A DNA stretch of 64,000 nucleotides, taken from the NCBI GenBank assembly GCA_023382535.1, contig JAHDWA010000038.1, positions 40,620-104,619 on the forward strand, in the 5' to 3' direction. Below the pieces are notes generated by a model. It had not been told where the DNA came from, did not search any database, and was given only the letters and a program-made list of their open reading frames with translations. Positions 24,327 through 32,999 of the stretch are shown piece by piece. Source of the stretch: Anaerolineae bacterium (GTDB lineage Bacteria; Chloroflexota; Anaerolineae; 4572-78; J111). Position 1 is the stretch's first letter, and the number at the start of each line of letters is the position of its first letter. Both the position numbers and the translations under genes were made by a program.

Positions 24327-24520
24327 GATTTCCCCTGAACAGCTAATAGAGAACTCGGATAAAGATCATACCATCAATTGAGCAGAGGCGGTTCCCGTGA
24401 CGGATGGGAAAGCCAGGTGTGGGAGTCCGGCTCGCTAAATTTGTGTGACTTTTATTTGTTTCGTCTATTCTGTTGAGGGTCACAAAATTAAACCTTAGCA
24501 ACCGATGAGGAGGAGATTCA
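24327..24520 (+). other. Long structured 5' leader, no gene seen
   Basis: The leader holds at least three possible stems: GGTTCCC with GGGAAAGCC around 24390-24413, AGCC-x-GG with TCCGGCT around 24411-24432, and TTTGTGTGAC with GTCACAAAA around 24440-24488. It ends in a strong GAGGAGGAG ribosome site before 24521. I compared it by eye with glycine, cobalamin, cyclic-di-GMP and guanidine riboswitches and found no match. It could be an unassigned regulatory RNA or an unstructured spacer with chance pairing. The preceding part of the gap (24168-24326) holds the palindrome, dyad and promoter. Confidence 0.4.
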
Positions 24521-25429
24521 ATGGAAAAGAGTAATCGCCGCAATTTTTTGAAGTTGGCCGGTGTGGCAGCGGCAGGCCTGGGGGCAGCAGGTTTGTCGAA
24601 GGTGTCCATTACCAAGGCAGCGCCGGTAAACCCGCTGGAAAAGTATAAAACCATCGCTATTCATGCCCGGCAGGATGCCCCGGTGGCTCTGGTGGACCAG
24701 GTGGTTGAGAACGGCGTGCTGCGGGCCGGGGTTGATCTGACTTTCCCCCCTCTCCAGTTCCGTGATCCCGATACCAACGAACCTGCGGGCTACTGTGTTG
24801 ATCTGACCAACGCCATCGCCGAGGATTTGGGTGTGACCGTAGAGTGGGTCGAATTACCCTTTGCCGAACTCATTCCGGGCATGCAGGCCGGCCAGTTTGA
24901 CTGGAGCGGTATTGCCTTAACCATCCGGCCCCAACGCGCCCAGGCTGTCCGCTTTATCAGCGAGCCGTGGTTCTTCGAGGACTCGATTTTGCTGGTTAAC
25001 AATGATTTTCAGTTCAGCGATTTGAGCGAACTGGATGACCCCGGTGTGACCTTCAGTAACCTGACCGGCTCGGCCCAGGATGCCAGCGCCAAGCTGCAAT
25101 TCCCTAATGCAAGTTACACCACCTTTGAAGCGCTGCAGGACTCGCTGCAGGAAGTACGCACGGGCCGCGCCCAGGTTTCGCTGGTAGCGCTGTGGAACGC
25201 GATTCCGTTCATTGACGAGAATCCTGACGCGCCCGTATATATTTGGGAAGGCGGTTCCTTGTTTGCCGATCTGAATACCATCATGCTGCCTCACGGCGAC
25301 GAGAAAACCGCTTTCTGGCTGGATAACTGGATGCGCTATCATGGCGCCCACAAGCTCCAAGAGGGTCTCTGGAACAAGTGGCAGGGCGATAATCTCCAGA
25401 AACTCGACGAGTACAGCCAACCTCGCTAA
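24521..25429 (+). CDS. Amino-acid-type (family 3) solute-binding protein with Tat signal
   Basis: 302 residues. The N-terminus has a twin-arginine motif (NRRNFLK, Arg6-Arg7) and a hydrophobic stretch (LAGVAAAGLGAAGL), so it is exported folded through Tat. The mature part is a family-3 binding protein: VVENGVLRAGVDLTFPPLQF, NEPAGYCVDLTNAIAEDLG, VELPFAELIPGMQAGQFD. Two permease genes follow in the same direction. It resembles the three leaderless proteins upstream, which helps to show what those lack. Likely ligand: a polar amino acid, not specified by the sequence. Confidence 0.92.
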   Translation: MEKSNRRNFLKLAGVAAAGLGAAGLSKVSITKAAPVNPLEKYKTIAIHARQDAPVALVDQVVENGVLRAGVDLTFPPLQFRDPDTNEPAGYCVDLTNAIAEDLGVTVEWVELPFAELIPGMQAGQFDWSGIALTIRPQRAQAVRFISEPWFFEDSILLVNNDFQFSDLSELDDPGVTFSNLTGSAQDASAKLQFPNASYTTFEALQDSLQEVRTGRAQVSLVALWNAIPFIDENPDAPVYIWEGGSLFADLNTIMLPHGDEKTAFWLDNWMRYHGAHKLQEGLWNKWQGDNLQKLDEYSQPR

Positions 25430-25488
25430 TCTCCTCCTTGACGAGGGCCTGGCAGGTCTCGCCAACCTGTCAGGCCTAAAAAATACAA

Positions 25489-26154
25489 ATGAGATACAAA
25501 TTCCAGTGGAATTTAATTACCCGTAACTGGGAGACGCTAGTGGAGGGCCTGCTGGTTACCTATCAGGTAGCAGCTCTGGCGATCATCCTGGCCTCCGTAT
25601 TGGGGCTAATTTTGGCCTTGATGCGCTTATCTCCCCGGCGCTGGCTTTCATTTTTTGCTCAAGCCTACATCGAGCTTGGCCGAACGCTGCCGCTTTACGT
25701 GTTCTTGTTGTGGATTTATTTTGGGCTGGCCGTGGCCCTGGGCATTACCCTTAGATCATTTCAAGCCGGGGTTTTGGCCCTGGGGTTGATTTCTGCCGCC
25801 TACATGGCCGAGATCTACCGGGCCGGGATTATGGCGGTGGATAAAGGCCAGTTTGAAGCAGCGCGGGCGCTTGGTTTGAATGGTCTCCAAATCTACGGCG
25901 ACGTGGTGCTGCCGCAGGCCTTTCGGATTATCCTGCCGGCGGCGGGCAACCAATTTGTGGGTATCTTTAAGGGCGCGGCCATTGTCTCGGTGATTGGGGT
26001 GGCCGATTTGATGTTCCACACCCGGGAGCTGTCGCTTAAATTTTTCCGGCCCTTTGAATTTTATACTACTGCTGGAGCTATGCTGATTGGCAGTACGCTT
26101 ATTTTTGCCGCATTTGTGGCGTTAATTGAACGCAGGTTTGGCTGGGGGCGCTGA
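25489..26154 (+). CDS. Amino-acid ABC transporter permease, subunit 1
   Basis: A 221-residue HisM/GlnP-type permease with five or so membrane helices. The EAA loop (GIMAVDKGQFEAARALGLNGLQIYGDVVLPQAFR) near residue 130 contacts an ATPase. The next permease gene starts 1 base after its stop. The two are homologous and should form a heterodimer with the Tat-exported binding protein. No ATPase gene follows. Confidence 0.93.
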   Translation: MRYKFQWNLITRNWETLVEGLLVTYQVAALAIILASVLGLILALMRLSPRRWLSFFAQAYIELGRTLPLYVFLLWIYFGLAVALGITLRSFQAGVLALGLISAAYMAEIYRAGIMAVDKGQFEAARALGLNGLQIYGDVVLPQAFRIILPAAGNQFVGIFKGAAIVSVIGVADLMFHTRELSLKFFRPFEFYTTAGAMLIGSTLIFAAFVALIERRFGWGR

Positions 26155-26155
26155 G

Positions 26156-26836
26156 ATGGGCAAAGGCTTTCAGTGGCAAATTATTCTGGATAGCTTAGAG
26201 TTAATGTTGCAAGGCGCCGCTATTGCCGTCGGAGTGGCCCTGGCCGCGTTGGGGGTGGCCATTATCCTGGGCGCTATCGTGGCCGGTTTGCGCCTGTCGC
26301 GCTTTTGGTTTTTGCGCGTGCCCGCCTTTGCCTACATCCAGTTCTTCCGGGGAACTTCCTTATTTGTCTTTATTCTGTGGCTCTTTTTTGGCCTGACCAT
26401 CGTCACCGGTATCCGGTTAGGCCCCTTTGTGGCCGCGGTGGTCGCCCTGGGTGTGCTCAACAGCGCCTACATGGCCGAAATTTACCGTTCTGGATTGAGC
26501 GCGGTCAGGCCAGGGCAGTACGAAGCCTCCCGCGCCCTGGGCTTGACCCGATTTCATATGTATTGGGATGTCATTTTTCCCCAGGCTGTTCCTGTTATCA
26601 TCCCGGCGGCGATGAATCTGTTTACCGATCTCCTCAAAGACTCGTCGCTGATCGGTGTTATTGGAGTGGCCGACCTGATGCGGGTTACCCAGCGCCTGGC
26701 CAACTTCCACTTTCGCCCCCTGGAATTTTACACCACTGCCGCTTTGATTTATGCGGCCATCATTCTCTTTGTCTCGCGGGTTCTGGTCGTCCGCGTCGAA
26801 AGACACTACCGCCGTTCGCAGGCGCGGAGTGTTTAA
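26156..26836 (+). CDS. Amino-acid ABC transporter permease, subunit 2
   Basis: 226 residues from the ATG at 26156; the alternative start 30 bases upstream lies inside the previous gene. It is a HisQ/GlnP-type permease with EAA loop SAVRPGQYEASRALGLTRFHMYWDVIFPQAV. The C-terminus is basic (RHYRRSQARS). The expected GlnQ-like ATPase is missing here: a 127-base gap with a repeat follows, then genes on the other strand. Confidence 0.92.
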   Translation: MGKGFQWQIILDSLELMLQGAAIAVGVALAALGVAIILGAIVAGLRLSRFWFLRVPAFAYIQFFRGTSLFVFILWLFFGLTIVTGIRLGPFVAAVVALGVLNSAYMAEIYRSGLSAVRPGQYEASRALGLTRFHMYWDVIFPQAVPVIIPAAMNLFTDLLKDSSLIGVIGVADLMRVTQRLANFHFRPLEFYTTAALIYAAIILFVSRVLVVRVERHYRRSQARSV

Positions 26837-26857
26837 TCCAGTCTAAAACGTTACTAC

Positions 26858-26942
26858 TCAGTAAAAAACTTACGGTAGAGCACGCCGAGGCCGCAAAGAA
26901 ATTTTGAAAACTCAGCGAACTCAGCGTCTCTGCGGTTAAAAT
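26858..26942. repeat. Word-repeat inverted repeat between convergent genes
   Basis: GTAGAGCACGCCGAGG on the left and CTCAGCGTCTCTGCGG on the right form imperfect arms, with CTCAGCG occurring twice. It separates the + strand transporter from the - strand glycyl radical enzyme gene. Confidence 0.65.
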
Positions 26943-26963
26943 GAGGGCCGTCAAATAACGGCA

Positions 26964-29435
26964 TCAGTTTAATTCATGCACCGTCCGCCGGATAATATCA
27001 TCCTGGGTGGCCTTGTCCAAGGTGACAAACAGGGCGCTGTAGCCGGCCACGCGGACCACCAAATCCCGGTACTGTTCGGGATTTTTTTGCGCCGCCAGCA
27101 GGGTGGCGGTGTCAATGGTATTGAACTGCACATGCCAGACCTTTAAATTACGGAAGCCTTTGAGCAGCGTGACCAGCCGCTTCAGCCCGGCTTCGTCGGC
27201 CAGGGTGGTCGGCGACAGCCGCAGATTGAGCAATTGGGCCAGCATTTTGATGTTAGGCAGCTTGCTGATGGATCGTAATATCGCCGTTGGCCCGCCTGTA
27301 TCCGTGCCGTGCATGGCCGACATGCCCTCGGCAATCGGCTCGCCGGCCTTGCGGCCGTCCGGTGTGGCCCCCACCTTCGACCCCAGCGGCACGTTGGCCG
27401 AAATGTTGCTGGTCGAACCGGCATAGCCGCCGCCAACCGGCCCGCGCCCGTAGCGCGAATGGTGATACTTGACCATCTCGTTTTGGTAATCCTGCATGAC
27501 CCGCCGGGCCAGACCGTCCACTTCGTCAAGGTCGTTGCCGTACTTGGGCGCGTGTAACAGACGTTGCCGGACCACCTCGCCGCCTTCGTTCTCAAAGTTG
27601 GCGGCCAGGGCGGCCATAACCTCGGCGGCGCTCAATTTTTTCTCCTCAAAGACCAGCTTCTTGAGGGCCATCAAGGCGTTAGCCACGTTGGTCACGCCTG
27701 ATTGCAGGCCGCTGACCACGTCGTACAGCGGGCCGCCCTCTTTGACGGTCAGGCCGCGTTTCAGGCAGTCGTCTACCAAAGCGGAGCAAAAGGCGTCGGG
27801 GACGAGTTCTTCCAGGCTGATGTCGGCCACCGCGTCGAGGTGGAACGAAGTGCAGGTGTAAAACATGTACTGCTCGTAAAAAGCCTGGTACAGTTCCTCA
27901 AAGGATTTGAAAGTGGTCAGGTCGCCGCGCCCCGGCAGCAGTTGCAGGCCCGATTTGGGGTCCAGGCCGTTGTTCAGAGTCAGCTCGACAATCTTGAGTA
28001 TGTTCAAAAAAGACATGCCGGTGACGCGGTAGCCCCACTTGCCCGGCACCGCCGCCTCGATGCAGCCGACGATGGCATAGTTGTAGGCATCGGCAGGGGT
28101 CACCCCTTTTTCCAGCAGGGCGGGGATGATGATTTCGTCGTTTTTCATGGCCGGCATGCCAAAGCCCAGCTTGATGGTTTTGGCGCACTCCAGCAAAAAG
28201 CGGTCCGACGTGCCGGTGTGGACTCGGGCCGAGACGTTGGGCTGGGTCAGGCGAACGTTGCGAATGGTCTCCAGCACCATAAAGGACAGCTCGTTGGTGG
28301 CATCCTGACCGCTTTTGGTCTGCCCGCCAATGGTCACATTCTGGTAGGTCGGGTAGCCGATGCCGAAGCGGGTGTGGTCCCAGGGACGGACCTTGATAAT
28401 CGAAAAGAGCTTGAGCCAGAGCAGTTCCAGGATTTCCAAGGCCTGCTCGCGGGTCAGCCGGCCCGCTTGCAGGTCGGCCTGGTAGTAGGGGTAGGTGTAC
28501 TGGTCAAAGCGGCCCAGCGAGAAGGAGTGGCCGTTGCTCTCGATCTGGCTGACCAGGTGGATCAGGTAGGCCGACTGGACCGCCTCCTGGAAGGTGCGCG
28601 GCGGTTGGGCCGGCACCTGGCGGCAGGCGGCGGCGATAGTCTTCAGTTCGGCCCGCCGTTCCGGCGAAGTCTCCGGCAAAGCCGCCTGGCGTTCGGCTTC
28701 GGCGGCGTAGCGCTGGGCAAAGTCAAGGGTTGCCCGCAGGGTGATGATCGCCCCTTGCAGGAAAGGCCGCTTTTTGAAGTTGGCCGCCTCGTAGGGCGAC
28801 AAACTGGCCAGGGCGGTTTCGGCCTCGGCGATGATCCCTTCCAGACCGACAGCCAGAACTTTTTCCAGGTTGAGGATGATGTGCCCGTCGCCGGAGGTAA
28901 TGTTGCCCCGCCCGGAGATGACCCCCGCTTTCTGCGCCCTGGCCACGTCCTCGGGCATAATCGCCATGACCCGGTCGTTGAGGGTTTTGCCGTGCCAGGC
29001 CGGGACGATGGTCTTCAAAATGTGGGCCTTGACTTCCGGGCTGACCGTAAATACATCGGCCCGGCGGTGGGGAAATTCGTCAATCTCGTCGGCCAGGAAG
29101 TCCACCAGGTATTCGGGGAAGAGAGGCGCGGCGCGGGGGGTGCTGGCCTGGTTGCCGACGATGATCTCGCCGGGAGCGATATAAATGCTCATGTTAGCCA
29201 GGGTGTGGGCCAGGGCTTTGGCCCGGCGCAGCACCGGCGGGTCGGCCTGGTACTTTTCGTACGCCTCAGTTACCAGCAGCCCGCGCTCGGCGCAGAGGGA
29301 GGGTGTGGTGTGGATCAGTTCCTCCCGCAGCCGGTAGACCCGCTCCGTCGAGCCGGCGGGCCAGGCGGGTGGGTTGGCTGCGCCGTTGGGCGAGGCGGGT
29401 TCAATTACTTTGGTGGGGGTGATTTCAGGAATCAT
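26964..29435 (-). CDS. Glycyl radical enzyme, eliminase/dehydratase type
   Basis: An 823-residue glycyl radical enzyme of the PFL superfamily. The active-site Cys is Cys458 in IVGCIEAAV; the following Glu460 (GCxE) is the general base of dehydratase and lyase members such as glycerol dehydratase, choline lyase and hydroxyproline dehydratase, unlike pyruvate formate-lyase, which has two adjacent Cys. The radical site is Gly798 in RVAGYSALF. The dedicated activase gene lies just upstream at 29818. The enzyme must work without oxygen. Subfamily and substrate are not assignable by eye; the sugar-type genes in the same run point to a diol or sugar-derived substrate. Confidence 0.93.
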   Translation of the reverse strand: MIPEITPTKVIEPASPNGAANPPAWPAGSTERVYRLREELIHTTPSLCAERGLLVTEAYEKYQADPPVLRRAKALAHTLANMSIYIAPGEIIVGNQASTPRAAPLFPEYLVDFLADEIDEFPHRRADVFTVSPEVKAHILKTIVPAWHGKTLNDRVMAIMPEDVARAQKAGVISGRGNITSGDGHIILNLEKVLAVGLEGIIAEAETALASLSPYEAANFKKRPFLQGAIITLRATLDFAQRYAAEAERQAALPETSPERRAELKTIAAACRQVPAQPPRTFQEAVQSAYLIHLVSQIESNGHSFSLGRFDQYTYPYYQADLQAGRLTREQALEILELLWLKLFSIIKVRPWDHTRFGIGYPTYQNVTIGGQTKSGQDATNELSFMVLETIRNVRLTQPNVSARVHTGTSDRFLLECAKTIKLGFGMPAMKNDEIIIPALLEKGVTPADAYNYAIVGCIEAAVPGKWGYRVTGMSFLNILKIVELTLNNGLDPKSGLQLLPGRGDLTTFKSFEELYQAFYEQYMFYTCTSFHLDAVADISLEELVPDAFCSALVDDCLKRGLTVKEGGPLYDVVSGLQSGVTNVANALMALKKLVFEEKKLSAAEVMAALAANFENEGGEVVRQRLLHAPKYGNDLDEVDGLARRVMQDYQNEMVKYHHSRYGRGPVGGGYAGSTSNISANVPLGSKVGATPDGRKAGEPIAEGMSAMHGTDTGGPTAILRSISKLPNIKMLAQLLNLRLSPTTLADEAGLKRLVTLLKGFRNLKVWHVQFNTIDTATLLAAQKNPEQYRDLVVRVAGYSALFVTLDKATQDDIIRRTVHELN

Positions 29436-29690
29436 AGTTACTCCTTGGTAGTTTCATAAAATCCCCCTAGTTTGTAGTGCAGCAGCGGTTTATTTTTGTC
29501 CACAGATTACACAGATTGCACAGACTTTAGTCGGATTGATTGAGTCATAATTGTCACGATTCAGCATCTCCATTCTCATTCACTTCGAGCCAATAAGTGG
29601 GGTCGCCACCCTAATCCTTATGAAGGCCCTCGTCTGTTATATTGAAGTATATCATAGTTCCTTTCAACGCAACTCAATTCCTGTTATCAT
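29436..29690. other. Gene-free gap upstream of the glycyl radical enzyme gene
   Basis: AT-richer than its surroundings, with a word repeat near 29500-29525 (CCACAGATTACACAGATTG). No open frame is credible. Possible -10-like boxes on the - strand (TATGAT and TATACT near 29645-29660) lack well-spaced -35 boxes, so I do not call a promoter. Confidence 0.5.
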
Positions 29691-29695
29691 CAGCC

Positions 29696-29820
29696 CCAAG
29701 CCTCGAGCTGAAGCTCAAGGCTGATAACTAAAGTCTGCTGAAGCAGACTCACGGGAATTGGTAGTGAGCCAGCTTTGAGCTGGCTTACCTTATCAGCCGG
29801 GGATTTCAATCCCTGGCTTA
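29696..29820. repeat. Array of four or more small hairpins
   Basis: Seen in order: GAGC-TGAA-GCTC (29705-29716), AGTCTGCT-GA-AGCAGACT (29732-29749), GCCAGCT-TTG-AGCTGGC (29768-29784) and GGGATT-TCA-ATCCC near 29800-29813. A closing 9-bp stem GGCTGATAA (29719-29727) with TTATCAGCC (29790-29798) encloses two of them. The array abuts the stop codon of the activase gene. A sister array lies at 59861-59973. Confidence 0.8.
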
Positions 29821-30774
29821 CCCCCCCACCGACACTTCCAGCCCCACCGACTCCACCAATTCCGCCAACTCGGCCACCTCAGCCTCGCCCAGGCGGGGCT
29901 GCTCGGCCCAGGGATAGTCCCGGCCAAGCGCCTCATATTTGGCCCGGCCCAGGGTGTGATACGGCAGCAAGTCCAGCCGCTTCATCCCCAATTCTTTCAC
30001 AAATTTGGCAATGGCTCCCAAACTGGCGGGATCAACGTTGAAGCCGGGAATCAGCGGCACGCGGACGGTGACGGGCGCTTCAAGTTCAGCCAGCCGGCGC
30101 AGGTTGGCCAGGATCAATTCATTGCCGGCGCCGGTAAAAGCGCGGTGGATGGCGCTGTCCATGTGCTTCAGATCGAACAGGATGGTATCGAGATACGGCA
30201 GCAGCCGCTCCCACACAGCCCAGGTGGTATGGCCGCAGGTCTCGATCGCGGTCGAGATGTATTCGGCTTTGGCCAGGCGGAGCAGGCTCTCGGCCAGGCA
30301 GGGCTGCATGGTCGGCTCGCCGCCGGTCAGGGTCATGCCGCCGCCATCTTCATAAAATGGGGCATCGCGTAAAACCTGGGCCATAATCTCCCCGGCGGTG
30401 CGCCGCTGGCCGATCTCGCGCATGGCCTCGGTCGGGCAGACCTCAACCCGCTGGCCATACTTCTGGCGCAGGTCGGCTGTCCAGCCAGTGTGGGTGTGAC
30501 TGCCCCAGCCAAGCGGGCAGGCTTCGGGGAACTGGCCGCAGGTGATGCAGTTATGGGCAAAGAGGGCCAATTCGGGCTGGGGTTGTTGCGATTCGGGGTT
30601 GGCGCACCAGCCGCAGCGCAGCGGGCAGCCCTTCAAAAAAACGTTGGTCCGCAGGCCCGGCCCATCGTGCAGCGAGTAACGCTGAATATCAAAAATAATG
30701 CCTTCGACCTGCTCTAATCGCTCTTGTTCGAGCCGGGTGAGGGGTTGGGGGGGAGTTAGGATTTGGTGTGTCAT
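29818..30774 (-). CDS. Glycyl radical enzyme activating enzyme (radical SAM)
   Basis: 318 residues. The radical SAM cluster motif is CPLRCGWC with Cys50, Cys54 and Cys57. The insert with extra Cys residues (NCITCGQFPEACP and EVCPTEAM) is the ferredoxin-like domain found in activases of GRE eliminases. Further landmarks are GGGMTLTGGEPTMQP and AIETCGHT. It abstracts a hydrogen from the glycyl residue of the partner enzyme, whose gene follows at 26964. Lying next to each other on the same strand, they form a working pair. Confidence 0.94.
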   Translation of the reverse strand: MTHQILTPPQPLTRLEQERLEQVEGIIFDIQRYSLHDGPGLRTNVFLKGCPLRCGWCANPESQQPQPELALFAHNCITCGQFPEACPLGWGSHTHTGWTADLRQKYGQRVEVCPTEAMREIGQRRTAGEIMAQVLRDAPFYEDGGGMTLTGGEPTMQPCLAESLLRLAKAEYISTAIETCGHTTWAVWERLLPYLDTILFDLKHMDSAIHRAFTGAGNELILANLRRLAELEAPVTVRVPLIPGFNVDPASLGAIAKFVKELGMKRLDLLPYHTLGRAKYEALGRDYPWAEQPRLGEAEVAELAELVESVGLEVSVGG

Positions 30775-30885
30775 AAAATATTAGACCGATGTTGATCGCA
30801 GACTACGAAGTGAGTAGAGAATGCTGAGAAAAAAAATAAGGTCTGTACAAATTAGTAGGATCAAACTTGAAAGTATCTCTTATCA

Positions 30886-30990
30886 TGTCATTCTGAACGG
30901 AGCGTAGCGGAGTGAAGAATCCCTCCAGACTTTGACTTTAAGCCAAGTTCAAAAGGATTCTTCGCTCCCTCCGGTCGCTCAGAATGACAG
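30886..30990. repeat. Dispersed intergenic inverted repeat (TGTCATTCTGA ends)
   Basis: TGTCATTCTGA (30886-30896) pairs with TCAGAATGACA (30979-30989), and inner GAAGAATCC (30914-30922) pairs with GGATTCTTC (30955-30963). Elements with these ends are common between genes of many environmental bacteria. No coding sequence is present between 30775 and 31000. Confidence 0.8.
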
Positions 30991-31000
30991 GAGAACGTAG

Positions 31001-31981
31001 TTAAGCCGAATGCGCCTCCGCATCGGCGAACACTTTGGCCGCTGCGCCAATGATGCCCAGGTCATCGCCCACCTGCCAGGGGACAACCCGGACGGAATCC
31101 CACAGTTCCGGCTGGGTGTGCTCGTGCAGCGCGGCCAGCATGGGGTCCCACACCAGCGCGCCAATCCGCACCAGCCCGCCGCCGACGACGATCAGCTCCG
31201 GGTTAAGAATCTCGACGATGATGGAGAGGCCGGCGCCGGCGTAATAACCCGCTTTGCGCAGAATTTCGCGCGCCACCGCGTCGCCTTGTTGAGCTGCCGT
31301 GACGACCGTTTCGCCGGGAATACGCCGGCCGTCGGGTGGAACCATCTGGCGGAGTTGAGTGTCAGCCCCGGCCTTGATCTGCTCGTAGGCCATTCGCGAG
31401 ATGCCAACTCCGGAGGCGTAGGCCATGACGCAGCCATTTTTGCCACAGGTGCAGGGCGGTCCGCCGATGTCAATGACCGCGTGGCCAACTTCACCCGCCG
31501 TGCCCGTGTGCCCGACGTATAAACTATTGTTGATAATGATGCCAAGGCCATAGCCGGTGCTGAAGGTAACATAACCCATATTCCGCACCCCGCGCCCGGC
31601 CCCGTAGCGATGCTCGCCGACCGCGCCCAGGTTGGTGTCGTTCTCCAGCACCACCGGCACGCCCAACCGCTCGTGGAGGGTGTCACGCAGAGGAAAGTGA
31701 TTCCAGGCCGGCAGGTTGGAGCTGACCAGGACAATCCCCGCCGGGCCGTTGGTGTTGCCGGGGAAGCCCACGCCAACGGCCTCGATGTCGGCAGGCTCGA
31801 CGCCGCTTTCTTTAACGAGGCAGCGAAAAGCTTCCACGATGGCCCGGATGACTACTTCGGGCTGCTGTTCCGAGTGGGCGCGGGTAGTGTAGCGGTGTAA
31901 AATGTCGCCGGCCCGATTGACCAGCCCGGCGGCAATTTTGGTCCCACCGACGTCAATGCCGATGGCGAAAGGTTTGGTCAT
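31001..31981 (-). CDS. ROK family sugar kinase
   Basis: 326 residues from the ATG at 31981, chosen because TAGGG lies 6-9 bases upstream; a TTG ten codons earlier is less likely. The ATP-binding DVGGTK is at residues 10-15, the catalytic region ENDTNLGAVGEHRYGAGRG is near 120, and the zinc motif reads CTCGKNGCVMAYASG, with Met where most members have Glu. ROK kinases phosphorylate glucose, N-acetyl sugars or similar hexoses at O6. In this - strand run it would supply a sugar phosphate to the reductase, epimerase-like and GRE steps. Its short regulator form is excluded because it has no HTH. Confidence 0.9.
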   Translation of the reverse strand: MTKPFAIGIDVGGTKIAAGLVNRAGDILHRYTTRAHSEQQPEVVIRAIVEAFRCLVKESGVEPADIEAVGVGFPGNTNGPAGIVLVSSNLPAWNHFPLRDTLHERLGVPVVLENDTNLGAVGEHRYGAGRGVRNMGYVTFSTGYGLGIIINNSLYVGHTGTAGEVGHAVIDIGGPPCTCGKNGCVMAYASGVGISRMAYEQIKAGADTQLRQMVPPDGRRIPGETVVTAAQQGDAVAREILRKAGYYAGAGLSIIVEILNPELIVVGGGLVRIGALVWDPMLAALHEHTQPELWDSVRVVPWQVGDDLGIIGAAAKVFADAEAHSA

Positions 31982-32010
31982 GCTTGCCCTATCTTCGTCA
32001 CATCCTAGCA

Positions 32011-32080
32011 AGCTGGAGGACTGGAAGGTTGGAAGGTTGGTAATTACCCAATCCTCCAGTCCTCCAACCTTCCAAAGCTT
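32011..32080. repeat. Word-repeat hairpin (GGAAGGTTGG family)
   Basis: GGAGGACTGG at 32015-32024 pairs perfectly with CCAGTCCTCC at 32056-32065, flanked by AAGGTTGG and CCAACCTT. Same family as 8957-9031 and 53478-53530. Confidence 0.8.
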
Positions 32081-32924
32081 ACTCCTGGCTCGCTCTGGTC
32101 AAGTAATCCTTCACCCCCTGCTGCCACTGCGGCAAAGTCTGCCCGGTGACAAGCTGGTACAGCCGGCAATCCAGGACGACTCGGCTGGGGCGCCTGGCTT
32201 TCCGGCCCACGGCGCTGGCTTCCACAATCTCGACCGGCTCGGAACGGCCGGCCTGCTGCAGTACAAATTGGGCAAAACCGGCGCGGGTGCAATACCCCAG
32301 GCTGGTGACATTGTACACCCCATACGCGCCGCTGGCAATCAGATGCAGAATGGCCTCGGCCAGGTGGCCGGTGTAGGTCGGCGATTCGAGCTGGTCTACG
32401 GGCATGCGCACAACGCCGTCTTTTTCGGCGGTTTTGAGCACCCGCTCGACGTAGTTATTGGGCGCGTGCCCAAAGAGCCAGGCGGTGCGGACCGAGTAGG
32501 TACGCGGGCAGATTTGCAGGCTGAAGCGTTCCCCGGCCAGTTTTGACCGCCCGTACTGGTTGAGCGGGTTAGGCTGGGCCACCTCGTCGTAATCCACCTC
32601 GGAGCAGCCATCAAAGATGTAGTCGGTGGAGATGTAGACCAGGGCGCTGCCGGCCTGCTGCGCGGACAGGGCCAGGTTCTGCGCGCCGACGGCATTGATC
32701 CGCCAGGCTTTATCCGGGTTCGTCTCGCAGCCTTCCAGGTCTACAAACACGGCCGAGTTGATAATCACCTCCGGGCGTTCGGCGGCCAGCAAGTCAATGG
32801 TGCGGGAGCGGTCGGTGATGTCAATCTCTTCAATGTCCCAGGCCAGGAGGTCGTGCTGTTGACCCAGCACCCGGCATAGTTCCCGGCCCAGCATCCCCTT
32901 GGCCCCAATGATCGCGATTTTCAT
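32079..32924 (-). CDS. RmlD-like NAD(P)-dependent sugar reductase
   Basis: 281 residues from the ATG at 32924, which has AGAGG about 8 bases upstream; the longer frame adds residues not seen in the family. It is an extended SDR of the dTDP-4-dehydrorhamnose reductase (RmlD) type: IIGAKGMLGRELCRVLG, VFVDLEGCETNP, YISTDYIFDG and the catalytic YGRSK. No other dTDP-rhamnose genes are nearby. In a catabolic run with a kinase and a GRE it may act on a different keto sugar, which is inferred. Confidence 0.88.
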   Translation of the reverse strand: MKIAIIGAKGMLGRELCRVLGQQHDLLAWDIEEIDITDRSRTIDLLAAERPEVIINSAVFVDLEGCETNPDKAWRINAVGAQNLALSAQQAGSALVYISTDYIFDGCSEVDYDEVAQPNPLNQYGRSKLAGERFSLQICPRTYSVRTAWLFGHAPNNYVERVLKTAEKDGVVRMPVDQLESPTYTGHLAEAILHLIASGAYGVYNVTSLGYCTRAGFAQFVLQQAGRSEPVEIVEASAVGRKARRPSRVVLDCRLYQLVTGQTLPQWQQGVKDYLTRASQE

Positions 32925-32951
32925 AAGACTTAACCTCTTTTGCTGAAACGT

Positions 32952-32986
32952 GTTGCGTGTTCCGTTAATTTTATGAAACACGCAAC
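32952..32986. repeat. Word-repeat hairpin (GTTGCGTGTT)
   Basis: GTTGCGTGTT (32952-32961) and AACACGCAAC (32977-32986) are exact complements. The words recur near 12243 and 34922. Confidence 0.75.
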
Positions 32987-32999
32987 GCGCACCACGAGT

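Noticed and set aside
24327..24520. Known riboswitch classes (glycine, cobalamin, guanidine, cyclic-di-GMP)
   Set aside because: None of their conserved core segments could be placed in the leader.
26964..29435. Annotation as pyruvate formate-lyase
   Set aside because: The active site has Cys followed by Ile and Glu (GCIE), not the two adjacent Cys of formate-lyase.
27702..29459. Long open frame (about 585 codons) on the + strand opposite the glycyl radical enzyme gene
   Set aside because: It is the mirror of a GC-rich gene with clear catalytic motifs on the - strand; its own translation is Gly/Val/Gln-rich without recognisable domains.
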